Shown here: positions 52,837 to 63,418 of the stretch, piece by piece
Layout: the number at the start of each line of letters is the position of its first letter
Position numbering within the stretch: position 1 is the first letter of the stretch
Origin: Bacteroidota bacterium
Lineage (GTDB): Bacteria; Bacteroidota; Bacteroidia; B-17B0; Aurantibacillaceae
Assembly (NCBI GenBank): GCA_018267825.1
Contig: JAFDXR010000019.1
Location: 1 to 64,000, forward strand
Reading direction: 5' to 3'
Length of the DNA stretch: 64,000 nt
Translations under genes and position numbers: made by a program
The notes under the pieces: model-generated
What the model saw: only the letters and a program-made list of their open reading frames with translations
Told to the model about the DNA's origin: nothing
Database searches by the model: none

Positions 52837-54948
52837 ATGCTTTTCAGAAAACACATACGCCTCTTGATCTTTATGGTACTATCGGCACTTTGTTCAAAAA
52901 GCCAGACAGATACAAGCCGCAGATCAACAGAGCGACAGGATGATTTACTCCAGCAAAATATTGAGCTCATGGCCGAACAACAGCAAAGCGAGGAAGGTGA
53001 CATTTCGAACCTGACAGAATCCTTCAGCTATTACAAGACACATCCCGTAAATCTGAACCGTGCCGGTAAAGAAGAACTGCTGCAATTACAACTGCTGAAC
53101 GAGATCCAGATCAATTACCTCCTGGAACATATTGGAAAAAACGGTATCCTCATCAGTATTTATGAGTTACAGAGTGTACAGGGCTTTGATCCCGAAACCA
53201 TCCGGAAAATATTGCCCTTTGTGTATGTGAGTGACCATTTCGATGCCGCCCATTTCAGTTTCCGTGAAATGCTGCGGGGCGGTACACATGAGTGCATCAG
53301 CCGGCTGCAAAGGGTTACAGAGCATGAGGCCGGCTACTTCAAACCGGATAGTTTAACCCAGATCAAAAAACCGAACTCCTTTTACCTGGGCGATCCCAAT
53401 CGTTTTTTTCTGCGCTACCGTTTTACATTCAATCAAAATATCTCCATGGTCATCAACGGCGAAAAAGACCCCGGGGAGGCTTTTTTCAGGGGAACGCAGA
53501 AACAGGGTTTCGATTTTTACAGCGGCCATCTGGCTATACGGAATACACGTTTCGCCAAATGTATTGTTATTGGTGATTACCAGGCCACATTCGGACAGGG
53601 TCTCATACTCTGGAACGGGTTCGCTTTCGGGAAGTCAGCAAGCCCACTGACCGTAAAACGAAATGCTATGGGCATCAGACCTTATTCATCGTTCGACGAA
53701 AATCTTTTTTTCCGCGGTGCAGCCGCAACTTTCAGAATCCGAAACATGGAACTGAGCCTCTTGTTCTCTTACAAAAAGATTGACGCCCACGCAAGCATGA
53801 CCGATACAGCCGCCAATGGCACTGTATCTGTGCAAAGTGTCAGCAGCCTCATAACCGGGGGGCTTCACAACACCACCGGAACCATAGCCGATAAGGGTAC
53901 AGTGTCGCAAAGCCTGGGCGGTATTAACCTGGCCTATAACAGGCGAAACCTTCATATCGGAAGCACGGCACAGGCCATGTACCTGAGCGCAGCGCTCCTC
54001 AAAACGCCGCAATTGTATAACCTGTATGATTTCAGAGGAAAACAAAATATCAATGCGGGCATCGATTATAGTTATGTATTCCGCAATATGAACTTTTTCG
54101 GTGAAGGTGCTTTCAGTCAGAATGGCGGCAAGGCCTTTATCCAGGGCCTTATCATGGCTCCTGATCCCTTACTTACACTCACGGTTCATTGCCGTTACTT
54201 TGACAAAACCTATCAGAATTTGTTTTCAAATGCCATTGCGGAAAACACTTTCGCTCAAAATGAAACCGGTTTGTACCTGGGAGCAGAGGCCAGGCTCCCG
54301 GGCCATTTCACACTCTCGGGTTACCTCGACCAGTTCACGTTTCGATGGCTGAAATCCGGTGTGAGTGCACCTTCTCATGGCACAGATGTTTTTGCACAGC
54401 TCAACTATACACCCTCCAAAAAAACCGACCTCTACATTCGTTACCGGCGGCGTGAGCATGATGCCAATACAGACACGGATAATGCCTATGTGTACTTACA
54501 GCCCGGGACCCAGGAAAACTGGCGTTTCAACCTCTCCTGCCAGGTCAGCGAGCAAGTGAAGTTGAAATCGCGCATTGAATATACACAGCTCGGCAGCTCC
54601 AAAAACAATACAGGGATTGCTCTCATACAGGATCTTGTATACAAAAAACCAGACTGGCCCTGGAGTTTTGTAATACGCTATGCGCTCTTCGACACACACG
54701 ACTACAGCAGCCGCATCTATGCATACGAAAACGATGTGCTCTACTCCTATTCCGTTCCGGCCCTTTATAACAAAGGTCAACACGTGATGGGTATGCTTAA
54801 CTGGAATATCGGCAAAAAGCTGGAACTCTGGTGCAGGCTGGCACGGACCATTTATGATAATGTCCAGGTGATTTCTCCTGGTTCTTTAAACCAGATAGAT
54901 GGTAACCATAAAACCGAAGTGAAAATACAGTTGAAGCTGAAACTTTAG
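52837..54948 (+). CDS. Helix-hairpin-helix and outer-membrane barrel protein
   Basis: 703-aa exported protein (LLIFMVLSALCSKSQ). Residues ~60-130 contain a ComEA-type helix-hairpin-helix (HPVNLNRAGKEELLQLQLL, YELQSVQGFDPETIRKI). The remaining ~560 residues are beta-strand repeats of a large outer-membrane barrel (FFLRYRFTFNQNISMVING, YLGAEARLPGHFTLSGYLDQF). The pairing of an HHH module with a barrel is a recurrent Bacteroidota family of unknown function. The start is one base after the upstream stop. It overlaps the convergent PorP gene by 4 bases at the stops. Confidence 0.7.
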   Translation: MLFRKHIRLLIFMVLSALCSKSQTDTSRRSTERQDDLLQQNIELMAEQQQSEEGDISNLTESFSYYKTHPVNLNRAGKEELLQLQLLNEIQINYLLEHIGKNGILISIYELQSVQGFDPETIRKILPFVYVSDHFDAAHFSFREMLRGGTHECISRLQRVTEHEAGYFKPDSLTQIKKPNSFYLGDPNRFFLRYRFTFNQNISMVINGEKDPGEAFFRGTQKQGFDFYSGHLAIRNTRFAKCIVIGDYQATFGQGLILWNGFAFGKSASPLTVKRNAMGIRPYSSFDENLFFRGAAATFRIRNMELSLLFSYKKIDAHASMTDTAANGTVSVQSVSSLITGGLHNTTGTIADKGTVSQSLGGINLAYNRRNLHIGSTAQAMYLSAALLKTPQLYNLYDFRGKQNINAGIDYSYVFRNMNFFGEGAFSQNGGKAFIQGLIMAPDPLLTLTVHCRYFDKTYQNLFSNAIAENTFAQNETGLYLGAEARLPGHFTLSGYLDQFTFRWLKSGVSAPSHGTDVFAQLNYTPSKKTDLYIRYRRREHDANTDTDNAYVYLQPGTQENWRFNLSCQVSEQVKLKSRIEYTQLGSSKNNTGIALIQDLVYKKPDWPWSFVIRYALFDTHDYSSRIYAYENDVLYSYSVPALYNKGQHVMGMLNWNIGKKLELWCRLARTIYDNVQVISPGSLNQIDGNHKTEVKIQLKLKL

Positions 54949-55943
54949 AATTTAGGACAACTCACCAATACCCGGCGGCTGCGTTTTTTCTTTTTGGCGA
55001 TCTCGTAAATCAGCGATATTTCATGAGCTCCCAACGAATTGATAATGCCCAGGCGCGAAATCGTCAGATCGTAGCTATAGCCTATGCGTAGGTTATACTC
55101 TGAAATATCGGTACCAACCAGGAAAGCAATACTTTCACTGCTGGTGTAGGTAGGCCCGTATTTCTTAAATGGAATACCACGGTACCACACGCCAACATTC
55201 AGTGGCAGGTGATAATAATACACACCGATGTCAAGCTGATCGAATTTAGCTTCGTGACGGTAATTGAACGCCGGAGAAAAATAGCGTTTCAGATCAGAGC
55301 GGCCCTTTCTTTCAATAACATAACGGTAGCCGCCATGCAAACTGGTAGATACAGGCAGTGGCACACGATCGCCCATTAAGCTGGCATTGGGCTGATTGAT
55401 ATGTTTGGCAGAAAAACCAAGCCAATACTGCTCCGAGTTAAGGAGTGCTCCTACGCCGATATCCATATAATTGAGCTGCTCATAATTGGCTGCCTCGTTT
55501 GAGATCGAAGACCCGGTCACCAGCTGGTCGTTAAAACGCAGTTTATTGAAATCCAGTTTTTTGATATTGTAAGACAAGCTGATTCCTGCGCGGATCTCGG
55601 AAAATTTACTGATGTTGGCATGGTAGGCATAATTCACACCGAACTGTGTATGCGTGAGCCCTGACGTTCCGGACCTGTCCTGCATGGCAATAACACCCAG
55701 GCCGCTTTTGATATTACTGAGGTTGTAATCGTAGCTTGCCATGTATGTCTGGTATGCCTTACTGATTCCCGGCCACTGGTTGCGGTAATTCAACACAAAA
55801 CGATGTTCGTATGTAACGCCGGTGAAGGCCGGATTAAGATACATAGGTGCTGCATAGAACTGCGTGAATTGAGGGTCTTGTGCCATGGCATTAAATCCCC
55901 GCAACACCAGTACACACATCGCTATTTTTAAGAACCATTTCAT
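54945..55943 (-). CDS. PorP/SprF-family outer-membrane protein
   Basis: 332-aa PorP/SprF family barrel. Signal peptide, then QDPQFTQFYAAPMYLNPAFTG, the family hallmark. Strands such as WPGISKAYQTYMASYDYN and GYRYVIERKGRSDLK follow. SprF-type members bind and help deliver T9SS cargo that carries a type B C-terminal domain. Here that cargo is very likely the PKD protein encoded two genes upstream in the same operon. Confidence 0.88.
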   Translation of the reverse strand: MKWFLKIAMCVLVLRGFNAMAQDPQFTQFYAAPMYLNPAFTGVTYEHRFVLNYRNQWPGISKAYQTYMASYDYNLSNIKSGLGVIAMQDRSGTSGLTHTQFGVNYAYHANISKFSEIRAGISLSYNIKKLDFNKLRFNDQLVTGSSISNEAANYEQLNYMDIGVGALLNSEQYWLGFSAKHINQPNASLMGDRVPLPVSTSLHGGYRYVIERKGRSDLKRYFSPAFNYRHEAKFDQLDIGVYYYHLPLNVGVWYRGIPFKKYGPTYTSSESIAFLVGTDISEYNLRIGYSYDLTISRLGIINSLGAHEISLIYEIAKKKKRSRRVLVSCPKF

Positions 55944-55959
55944 AAAAGCGTTCTACACA

Positions 55960-57528
55960 TTACTTTTGTTTCAGGGTTAAATTCAGGATCAGTTCATTAT
56001 CCTCGCGTTCATTCACCAGCGGATCAAGATCCACAATCATGGTCTGGCAACCTTCTTCTTCCACGATAGCCTTATAGGCTTTCATTGGGTTCATCACCAG
56101 GAGAAACTTACCGGTATTCGGACTTGCATTGAAAATCCCACTGACCTGTTTACTCTCAATATCAATCAGGGTAATTTTGGCCTTACTCACATCTTTCCCT
56201 TTGTATACCTTGCCATGTTTTACTTTCAGGTCATTATCCCCGAAGCGGGTATCAATCATATAAATATCAGAGCTCCCATAGGTATCTTCTTTCACCGAAG
56301 AATAATAACCATGCGTACCTGCAGCATTCAGTACGAAGAAAATATCATTGTTCACGGTATTGATCGGATAGCCCAGGTTTTCCGGTGTGCTGAATGTATT
56401 TTTCTCAGGATCGAGCACGGCTTTAAACACATCGAATTCGCCCATGCTGTTATGCCCCTTTGAACTGAAATAAAGTGTCACACCATCCGGATGAAGAAAC
56501 GGTGAATCGTCGTCGCGTGATGTATTGATCGTTGGTCCAAGATTATAAGGAAGTGACCATTTGCCATTCGGCAGCTTTTTGATCCGGTACAAATCGCGAC
56601 CACCATAGCCCCCTGGCTTGTTGCTGCTGAAATAAATCACACTGGTATCGTTACTGAAACAGGCACTGGTCTCAATAAACGGTGTATTGATCTCCGGACC
56701 CAGTTTCACCGGGTTGCTCCAGCCATTTGCTCCTGAATGACAGATATAAAGATCGCCGGTGATGTGATCATCCGCTTCGCGGAAAATAATCATATTCTGC
56801 CCGTCAAAACTTAATGCCACACAGGCGTCGTGTGTATTGGTATTAATCGGAGGGCCAACATTTTTCGGGCTGGTCCATTTTCCATTTTCTTTTGTCGACA
56901 CATAAACATCCTCGTAATAATTACCTGAATAATCTTTCAGTCCGCCTGTACTTCCTTCGCGGCGTGAAGTAAAATACATCACACTTTCATCGGGTGTGAT
57001 AAGCGGTACATACTCCGGTGCGGCAGTATTAATCACATTACCAACATTCCTGATCAGTGAACGATGCGGCTGTGAAATAAAAATCTTTGCATTGTTGCTG
57101 CAACCGATATAATAATCGACCTCGGCATTGGCTATTTTGCGCTGTTTCTCGGGAATGGCTTTGTACTTATTAAAACAATTGATCGCTTCATCAAAATTCT
57201 GAGTGAGGTGATAAATCTTTCCAAAATAAAATTGCACTTCCGGTAACTTAGACGTCCGTAACTTGATCAGGTGCTGCAACGTTGAGTCGGGTGCCTGATT
57301 GAGCATCACGCGACTGATAGCCGAATTGAGATTAGCTCTTTCGTGATTGGGATTTAATGCCAGTACTTTACGATACCCGTTAATGGCATTTAAATAATCT
57401 TCGGCCTCAAAATAAAGGTCAGCATCTTTCATTTCTTTGGCAATAAGCTTGTCGTTATTGACCTTGGCCTGGGCCATACCCAGATTCAATCCTATGATGA
57501 GTGCACTTAGTATGTAAAAATATCGCAT
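55960..57528 (-). CDS. TPR-PD40 surface protein of the PKD/SprF group
   Basis: 522-aa exported protein. TPR helices (~25-130: DLYFEAEDYLNAINGYRKVL), PD40 propeller blades (YFTSRREGSTGGLKDYSG, VIYFSSNKPGGYGGRDLYRI, TLYFSSKGHNSMGEFDVFK), then a carboxypeptidase-regulatory-like C-terminal domain. It resembles the OmpA-like protein at 45.2 kb, but lacks its OmpA domain. It lies between the PKD protein and PorP/SprF, with gaps of 3 and 16 bases, so it is probably a structural partner. Confidence 0.75.
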   Translation of the reverse strand: MRYFYILSALIIGLNLGMAQAKVNNDKLIAKEMKDADLYFEAEDYLNAINGYRKVLALNPNHERANLNSAISRVMLNQAPDSTLQHLIKLRTSKLPEVQFYFGKIYHLTQNFDEAINCFNKYKAIPEKQRKIANAEVDYYIGCSNNAKIFISQPHRSLIRNVGNVINTAAPEYVPLITPDESVMYFTSRREGSTGGLKDYSGNYYEDVYVSTKENGKWTSPKNVGPPINTNTHDACVALSFDGQNMIIFREADDHITGDLYICHSGANGWSNPVKLGPEINTPFIETSACFSNDTSVIYFSSNKPGGYGGRDLYRIKKLPNGKWSLPYNLGPTINTSRDDDSPFLHPDGVTLYFSSKGHNSMGEFDVFKAVLDPEKNTFSTPENLGYPINTVNNDIFFVLNAAGTHGYYSSVKEDTYGSSDIYMIDTRFGDNDLKVKHGKVYKGKDVSKAKITLIDIESKQVSGIFNASPNTGKFLLVMNPMKAYKAIVEEEGCQTMIVDLDPLVNEREDNELILNLTLKQK

Positions 57529-57531
57529 AAA

Positions 57532-60500
57532 TTATCTCAGAAGTAATACGTCGCCGGTTTTGTTTATTTTTTTACCATCAAGGGTCGTAGCATTAATTTT
57601 CCAAATGTACACATCCTGCGTACATAATTTTCCTTTATAATATCCATCCCATCCTATGTTCACGTCCTTGCTTACAAAAAGCAGTTCGCCCCAACGGGAG
57701 AAAATATTAAGTTCGTATTTATCGATACCCCGCATCACCGGGTGAAACACATCATTATTTACATCGTTCGGGCTATACCCGCCGCCATTGCCTCCTGTAG
57801 GATTTGGTGTAAATGCATTGGGGACATCCACTTCGCTCTCGAGCTGCGCTATAATTTTGGACGGCAGATCAAAGGTATCCCTGCAACCATGCGTATTGAT
57901 AGCTACCAGGTAAATCTGGTACTCGCCCGGCATCTGATATGTATAAGAAGGGTTCACTGCTGTAGATGTTCCGCCGTCACCAAAATCCCAGTAATAGGAT
58001 GAAGCACCGGTCGAAAGGTTGGAGCATACTACCGGATTCTGCGGCACAAACACCGTATTCGGATTTGCCTGGAAGAGGGCGATTGGTTTGGCAAATACGC
58101 GAATCACTTTTACAGCTGTATCTTTGCAACCATAACCATCGGTAGCAATGAGCTGAACGGTAAACATTTTATCGGCAGGCGAATTATTGTAATACACATT
58201 GCTCACACTACTGCCACTTGCCACATTGCCATCACCGAATGTCCACTGGTAAGCCGACACACCCGGAATTGCAGGAAAATTAACCGTAAGTGGCGTACAG
58301 CCTGAATCAGGCACAGCCGTTATTGTAAAGTCAGGCTTCGGATGTATGATCAATGGCATTTTCAATGTATCCTTGCAATTGCCTGCGGACGTCACAATAA
58401 GCTGAACCGTGTAATTGATATTTGCACCGCTGTTGTTAATGTACTGCTGGGTGATTGTACTCGCCGATGACACCGACGTTATTGAGTTTCCAAAATCCCA
58501 TTGGTAAGCAACCGCTCCTACTGAAGTATTGGTAAAGGTGAGCGCCTTTGGTGAACACGCAGGCGTATCGACTGTGAAATTGGATTTCGGTTTAAAGAAA
58601 ACCGTCACTGCCTGGCCCAATGAATCTTTACAGCCGTTTACAGTGCTTGCTACCAGCGTACAGGTATAGGTCAGGTTTGCAGTGCCCGAATTGGTATAGG
58701 TATGTGTCGCATTGGTTTGGGTGGAGACGGCACCATCGCCAAACTTCCAGTTATAGGTGCTGCCGAGTGTACTGGTGTTTGTGCCACTTACCGTTAAAGG
58801 CGAACAACCCGTGGTTGGCGTAAATGTAAATGCCACCGCAGGCTTAGGATAAATCAATGGATACACATATGCCGTATCATAACACGAAAAACCGTTTCCG
58901 ACGATAAGCTGCGTGGTATAGGTCTGATTGGCCGTGGTGGTATTCGTGTATACGTGCGGCAGGTTGAAACCGTTACTTGGTGGTGTACCATCACCATAAT
59001 TCCAGGTATAGGTGGTTGCGGCAATACTGTTATTGGTAAAGCTTGCCGTTAATGGTGTACAGCCTGATGCCGGTGTATAGGTCAGTGCCGCATCGGGTTT
59101 GGGTAAAACAACCGGATTGGCAAAAGCCGTATCTGTACAGGCAAAGGTATTTGCTACAATCAACTGCGTGGTAAAAGTCTGGCTGGATGCTGAGCCATTG
59201 GTATACGTATGGGTCGGACTCATCGTATTGTCGGGAGGAGAACCGTCGCCGTAATTCCAGGTATAAGTGGTAGCTGCAGTACTTGTATTGGTAAACGTTG
59301 TAATCACCGGCGAGCAGCCGCTCAGAGGAGACAATGTAAAAGAAGCATTCGGTTTGGGTGAAATAACAGGATACCCATAGGTTGTATCCTGGCAGGAAAA
59401 TGCATTGGATGCAATCAATTGCACCGTGTAGGTATGACTAACCGTGGTTGTATTTGTGAATACATGTGTTGGGTTCGCCTGGTTGCTTGTCGGCGAACCA
59501 TCACCATAATCCCATGTATATGACACCGCACCCAGAACAGGTGGGAAATTAATACTGAGCGGTGAGCATCCGCTGGCAGGCACCATTGTGAAATTGAATA
59601 TAGGTTTCGGATATGCCGACACCGTTGCATAAGTAGTATCACTACATCCATTGGCACTTGTGGCCACCAGTTGAACGGTATAAGTTTGCAACAGCAAGGT
59701 GGTGTTTACATAAGTATGTGTAACAATGGCCGTCGTTGCTGTACTTGTACCCAGGTCGCCAAAATTCCAGTTATAGGAAGTCGCACTCGTGGAGGTATTT
59801 GTAAATGTTGCCGGTACAGGCGAACACCCAACCGATGAACCTACCGTGAATGATGCATGGGCCCCCGGGAATACAGTCACTGCATGTTTCACGGAATCGG
59901 CACAACCAAGCCCCGTGGAGGCAACCAGGGTAACCGTATAGTTTTTATTGGAAGCTGTACCATTGGTAAATGTCGCTACAGGGTTTACCAGTGCTGAGCT
60001 ATTGCCATTGCCAAAATTCCAGGTATAGGATGTGCCGTTGGCTGTTGTATTGGTAAATGTTACGGCCAGTGGCGTACATCCGCTGAGTGGTGCATAGGTA
60101 AAGGATGCCGTTGGTTTAATATTGATGGTGATGGCCTGGAGAACAGTATCCTTACAGGTCGCTGTTGATGCAATGAACGTGACGGTATAGGTATTTTGCG
60201 TGGTATAGGTATGAGCCGGTGCCGATGCGGTTGAGATCGCAGAGCCGTCGCCGAAATCCCAGCTCCAGTTTACAATAGGATCGCCGGCAGCATGTGTCGA
60301 CTGATCTGTAAATGTAACACTGGCGCCTACACACGACGATGTCGGCGAGAAAGCAGCCACCGGCGTTTGGTATACTTTGATCGGTGCGGTAAATGTATTG
60401 ATACAGGTATTGAGTGCTGTTACAGTAAGTGTTGCTACAAAATTCCCGACGGTGTTGTAATTCTGTGGTGGCGGAGTTTGCCCGATGAATGTATTGCCGT

Positions 60501-61812
60501 TTCCGAAATTCCAGGCCCATACTGCTGCGCTGGTTGAATTATCGGTAAAAACAGCACCCTGAATATGATTACAGCCTGTATTCGGTGATACCGAGAAATT
60601 GGCCGTAGGGCGCGGAAGCACATTGATAACCACCTTATCGGTATCCGAACAGGCGGCTCCACCACCGGCAATGAGTGCTACAACCTGCACGGTATAAGGC
60701 CCCGGCGCAGCATACGTGTGCGATTGCGGACCAAATGGTTTGGTAATAAACCCACCGCCGTCGCCAAAGTTCCATTTGTAGGCATAGCCTGTAGAACTGG
60801 TATTGGTAAATGTGGCGCTTGATCCCTGGCAGATAGGGCCGGCCGGTGCGATAAGTCCGGCATTGGGCGGATTCACAATACTCACTGAAATAATAGCCGT
60901 ATCCACACCACACAGGTTACTGTCGAGCAGCATCACCGTATAGGTACCCACCGAAGGATAGGCTACTGTAAGCGGAGCTGTTGGCGGCCATGGCTTCCAG
61001 CCAACAATAGAGTCGTGGCCCATGCCCCAGTAATTACCCAGGTTCCATTTTTCCTGGCGCTGAAAGGTATTCCCCTGTGGTACACAGTTACGGTTGGTAC
61101 TGTTCGTAAAACTGAAAATATTATCGGGCCAGCATTTCACATAGGCCGACGGTGTAATGGCGGCATTATCGATGTCGTAAATCTGGATCGGGTTAAAATT
61201 GGCAATGGTAGGCACCGGGGTGCAATAGTTCTTGGCAGTAAGTGTTACCTGTGTCTGGCAATTCACCGTACCCTTATTGTAGGTATGCGAAATGGTTTGG
61301 CCGGCATTGGTGTATGAGAATGCCACTGTTGGTGTGCCATCGCCGAAGTTCCAGACAAACTGCGTGGTTTGCGATACATCCGTGCTCGAGTTTGTAAACT
61401 GCAGGGCCTTGGGTGCACAGGCTGTGGTTACACCGCCAATAGGAATCTGAATAGATGCGTTCACCGGTTTTTCCATAACCGCTACGCCGGTGAGGGTACA
61501 GTTCAGTGACGGAATGGTAAGCGTGATCTGGAATGTATCGGGGGTTGCCGAGTTGTAGGTATGGTTGATAATAGCCGGTGTAGTATAGGATGCGCCTATG
61601 GTATTCGGTGTGCCGTCGCCCCAGTTAATGGTATAGGGGCCCCAACTGGTATTGGATGCGAAATTCACCAGGTAACTCGATGCTCCGGTACAACTCACAA
61701 AATATGGCCGGCTGGATAAGTTACCAAGATAATCGTAAATCTGCGGACATTGGGCAAACGACCATTTAAAAGCAGTAACGAGGAACAAGATGTATAGTAA
61801 GCGTTTCAGCAT
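57532..61812 (-). CDS. PKD-repeat adhesin with type B T9SS C-terminal domain
   Basis: 1,426-aa secreted protein. Signal peptide (LLYILFLVTAFKWSFAQ), then more than ten PKD domains of ~80-85 aa with the motif YTWNFGDG/YNWNFGDG and NTSTxATSYxW, typical of SprB-like adhesins. The last ~95 residues are the gliding-motility-associated type B domain: DVPNAFTPN, NIFSRWGELLF, GWDGYYKGKLCTQDVYIWKI, GDVLLLR. Secreted by the T9SS, probably with the help of the PorP/SprF protein encoded two genes downstream. It starts only ~15 bases after the 3' end of rnpB. Confidence 0.9.
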   Translation of the reverse strand: MLKRLLYILFLVTAFKWSFAQCPQIYDYLGNLSSRPYFVSCTGASSYLVNFASNTSWGPYTINWGDGTPNTIGASYTTPAIINHTYNSATPDTFQITLTIPSLNCTLTGVAVMEKPVNASIQIPIGGVTTACAPKALQFTNSSTDVSQTTQFVWNFGDGTPTVAFSYTNAGQTISHTYNKGTVNCQTQVTLTAKNYCTPVPTIANFNPIQIYDIDNAAITPSAYVKCWPDNIFSFTNSTNRNCVPQGNTFQRQEKWNLGNYWGMGHDSIVGWKPWPPTAPLTVAYPSVGTYTVMLLDSNLCGVDTAIISVSIVNPPNAGLIAPAGPICQGSSATFTNTSSTGYAYKWNFGDGGGFITKPFGPQSHTYAAPGPYTVQVVALIAGGGAACSDTDKVVINVLPRPTANFSVSPNTGCNHIQGAVFTDNSTSAAVWAWNFGNGNTFIGQTPPPQNYNTVGNFVATLTVTALNTCINTFTAPIKVYQTPVAAFSPTSSCVGASVTFTDQSTHAAGDPIVNWSWDFGDGSAISTASAPAHTYTTQNTYTVTFIASTATCKDTVLQAITINIKPTASFTYAPLSGCTPLAVTFTNTTANGTSYTWNFGNGNSSALVNPVATFTNGTASNKNYTVTLVASTGLGCADSVKHAVTVFPGAHASFTVGSSVGCSPVPATFTNTSTSATSYNWNFGDLGTSTATTAIVTHTYVNTTLLLQTYTVQLVATSANGCSDTTYATVSAYPKPIFNFTMVPASGCSPLSINFPPVLGAVSYTWDYGDGSPTSNQANPTHVFTNTTTVSHTYTVQLIASNAFSCQDTTYGYPVISPKPNASFTLSPLSGCSPVITTFTNTSTAATTYTWNYGDGSPPDNTMSPTHTYTNGSASSQTFTTQLIVANTFACTDTAFANPVVLPKPDAALTYTPASGCTPLTASFTNNSIAATTYTWNYGDGTPPSNGFNLPHVYTNTTTANQTYTTQLIVGNGFSCYDTAYVYPLIYPKPAVAFTFTPTTGCSPLTVSGTNTSTLGSTYNWKFGDGAVSTQTNATHTYTNSGTANLTYTCTLVASTVNGCKDSLGQAVTVFFKPKSNFTVDTPACSPKALTFTNTSVGAVAYQWDFGNSITSVSSASTITQQYINNSGANINYTVQLIVTSAGNCKDTLKMPLIIHPKPDFTITAVPDSGCTPLTVNFPAIPGVSAYQWTFGDGNVASGSSVSNVYYNNSPADKMFTVQLIATDGYGCKDTAVKVIRVFAKPIALFQANPNTVFVPQNPVVCSNLSTGASSYYWDFGDGGTSTAVNPSYTYQMPGEYQIYLVAINTHGCRDTFDLPSKIIAQLESEVDVPNAFTPNPTGGNGGGYSPNDVNNDVFHPVMRGIDKYELNIFSRWGELLFVSKDVNIGWDGYYKGKLCTQDVYIWKINATTLDGKKINKTGDVLLLR

Positions 61813-61827
61813 TCAGTTTCAATTTAA

Positions 61828-62190
61828 AAAACAGGCTATAAGCCGGGTTCTGTTCTCTGCAAGCAGAGCTTTCATCATTTATCTATGCAGCCTACCCTCC
61901 CGGATATTACTTTCGTAATTGCAGCGGGCCGCCGCAAAATCCGGGTATACATGGCCTTACAACACCCGAGGTTTACCCTCCCGAACTGTTACCAGCCCGG
62001 GATGTGAGCTCTTACCTCACATTTTCACTATGACCGGCATGTTTCCATACCGGCTACCTGGTTTTCTGTGGCACTGTCTGTTACAAAAACATTCCTGTTT
62101 CTGCACCCACCCTTTCAGGTGGCGGATTGCCCTGTGTTGCCCGGACTTTCCTCTCCCCGCCGAAACGGGAAGCGATGAAATACCTGTTTC
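61828..62190 (-). ncRNA. rnpB: RNase P RNA
   Basis: Bacterial class A RNase P RNA on the minus strand. Conserved pieces are seen in order: GAGGAAAGTCCGGGC (5' core), GGTAAGAGCTCACA-type P8-P9 region, GGAGGGTAAACC and AGGGTAGGCTGC, and the 3' ACAGAACCCGGCTTAT. The 5' AAACAGG and 3' CCTGTTT pair as P1. A run of T follows. A -7-like TAACTTTA lies just upstream of the 5' end (62201-62194). Confidence 0.93.
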
Positions 62191-62193
62191 GTA

Positions 62194-62201
62194 TAAAGTT
62201 A
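62194..62201 (-). promoter_or_regulatory. Putative -7 box of rnpB
   Basis: TAACTTTA on the minus strand ends 4 bases before the predicted 5' end of RNase P RNA. It matches TAnnTTTG at all but the last base. No clear -33 element. Confidence 0.4.
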
Positions 62202-62281
62202 GTAATTATACGCATACCACAGCCCCGGGTTATGGTATAAATTGTAAAAAAATTATGAAGATATTGAACAACCCTAACGTC

Positions 62282-63274
62282 CTAGTGAATAAGCACTTCC
62301 GTAGCGCCAAAGCCATATTTTTTGTAGGAAGCATCGTGAAATGAGATGCCATCGATGGTTTTTAGTATAGAAAGGATTTCCTGCTTCAGGCGGCCATTCC
62401 CGACGCCATGAATGAATACGATTTTCTTCAACCCCGTTTCAAAAGCCTTATCCAGCTCTTTTTCAAAATGCTCGATCTGGATATTAAGCATCTGGGTATT
62501 GGTAAGTCCGCGGTAGCTTTCAACCAGTTCTTCGATATGGAGATCAACCTCTTTCTGTAATTCCTTCTGTTTCTGCTTGTTCGACACCGATGTTTTGGAA
62601 GGCTGCCTGAATTCCTTGATTGCCTTGAGTCGCGTAATATCCTCGGCATCCAGATGTCTTTCGATTTTCTCTTTGTCCATGAAATCATCCTTCAGTACAA
62701 AGGCAAAAACAGGGTATTTGAACTCATTGTGTTTGGCGAGTACATTTTCCTTCAGCACACGGTCACTAATAAATAATACTTCGGCGATCGGAAACTGGTT
62801 TTTGTAATGGGTATTCTTAAAGAAAAGACACTCTACCTTATGGTAGGCATATTCCTGGAAAAAATTCTTTTTCACCGTTTTCAGCAATACTTTCTGGTAG
62901 GCGCCGAGTTCTCCGTGTTTCAGGGTCTGATAGTGCATGTCGTCTTTAATAGAATAGGTAAAGGCCATATTATAAGACGACGAATTAAAGAGGTAAAACT
63001 TATAATCGCTTACCAGCAGAGGGAGTTCATGATCCGGTTCTATAATAAAGTACACACATTCAAGTAACGTGGATTCCGCTACAATGTCGATATTCTCCAC
63101 TTCCGGATTGAGAATGAGTTCGGTATGAATAGGTACCAGTTGCTGTATGAGGTATGGAATCTCGAAGCCATCGGGCATCTCCACGAAAACACTGTCTTTA
63201 CTCTTAAAACGGGTAATGACACCTTCACCGGTTTCATTCAGAAACCTTACTTTATCACCGATCCGGAGCTTCAT
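62282..63274 (-). CDS. DUF2027/Smr-domain protein
   Basis: 330-aa soluble protein. N-terminus MKLRIGDKVRFLNETGEGV is the DUF2027 beta domain of Bacteroidota MutS2-like proteins. Helices and a Lys-rich linker follow near 220-240. The last ~80 residues are an Smr domain with IVFIHGVGNGRLKQEI (HGxGxG motif), known to nick or bind DNA/RNA. Not a full MutS2, since the ATPase is missing. A weak TAACTTTA lies just before its start. Confidence 0.85.
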   Translation of the reverse strand: MKLRIGDKVRFLNETGEGVITRFKSKDSVFVEMPDGFEIPYLIQQLVPIHTELILNPEVENIDIVAESTLLECVYFIIEPDHELPLLVSDYKFYLFNSSSYNMAFTYSIKDDMHYQTLKHGELGAYQKVLLKTVKKNFFQEYAYHKVECLFFKNTHYKNQFPIAEVLFISDRVLKENVLAKHNEFKYPVFAFVLKDDFMDKEKIERHLDAEDITRLKAIKEFRQPSKTSVSNKQKQKELQKEVDLHIEELVESYRGLTNTQMLNIQIEHFEKELDKAFETGLKKIVFIHGVGNGRLKQEILSILKTIDGISFHDASYKKYGFGATEVLIH

Positions 63275-63418
63275 AGCGTAAAGTTACGATTTAGTTTTAC
63301 TCGGTGTATCAGGCTATTTAAACATTAAGCCCTGAATATTTCGGGGCTCACCCAACCATTTTATACCTTCAGGCGTAAGGTTAAATGGTCCCCGGTAATG
63401 TATTAAACCAAAAAGACT

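Noticed and set aside
61919-62344. 141-codon plus-strand frame
   Set aside because: It is antisense to the RNase P RNA gene.
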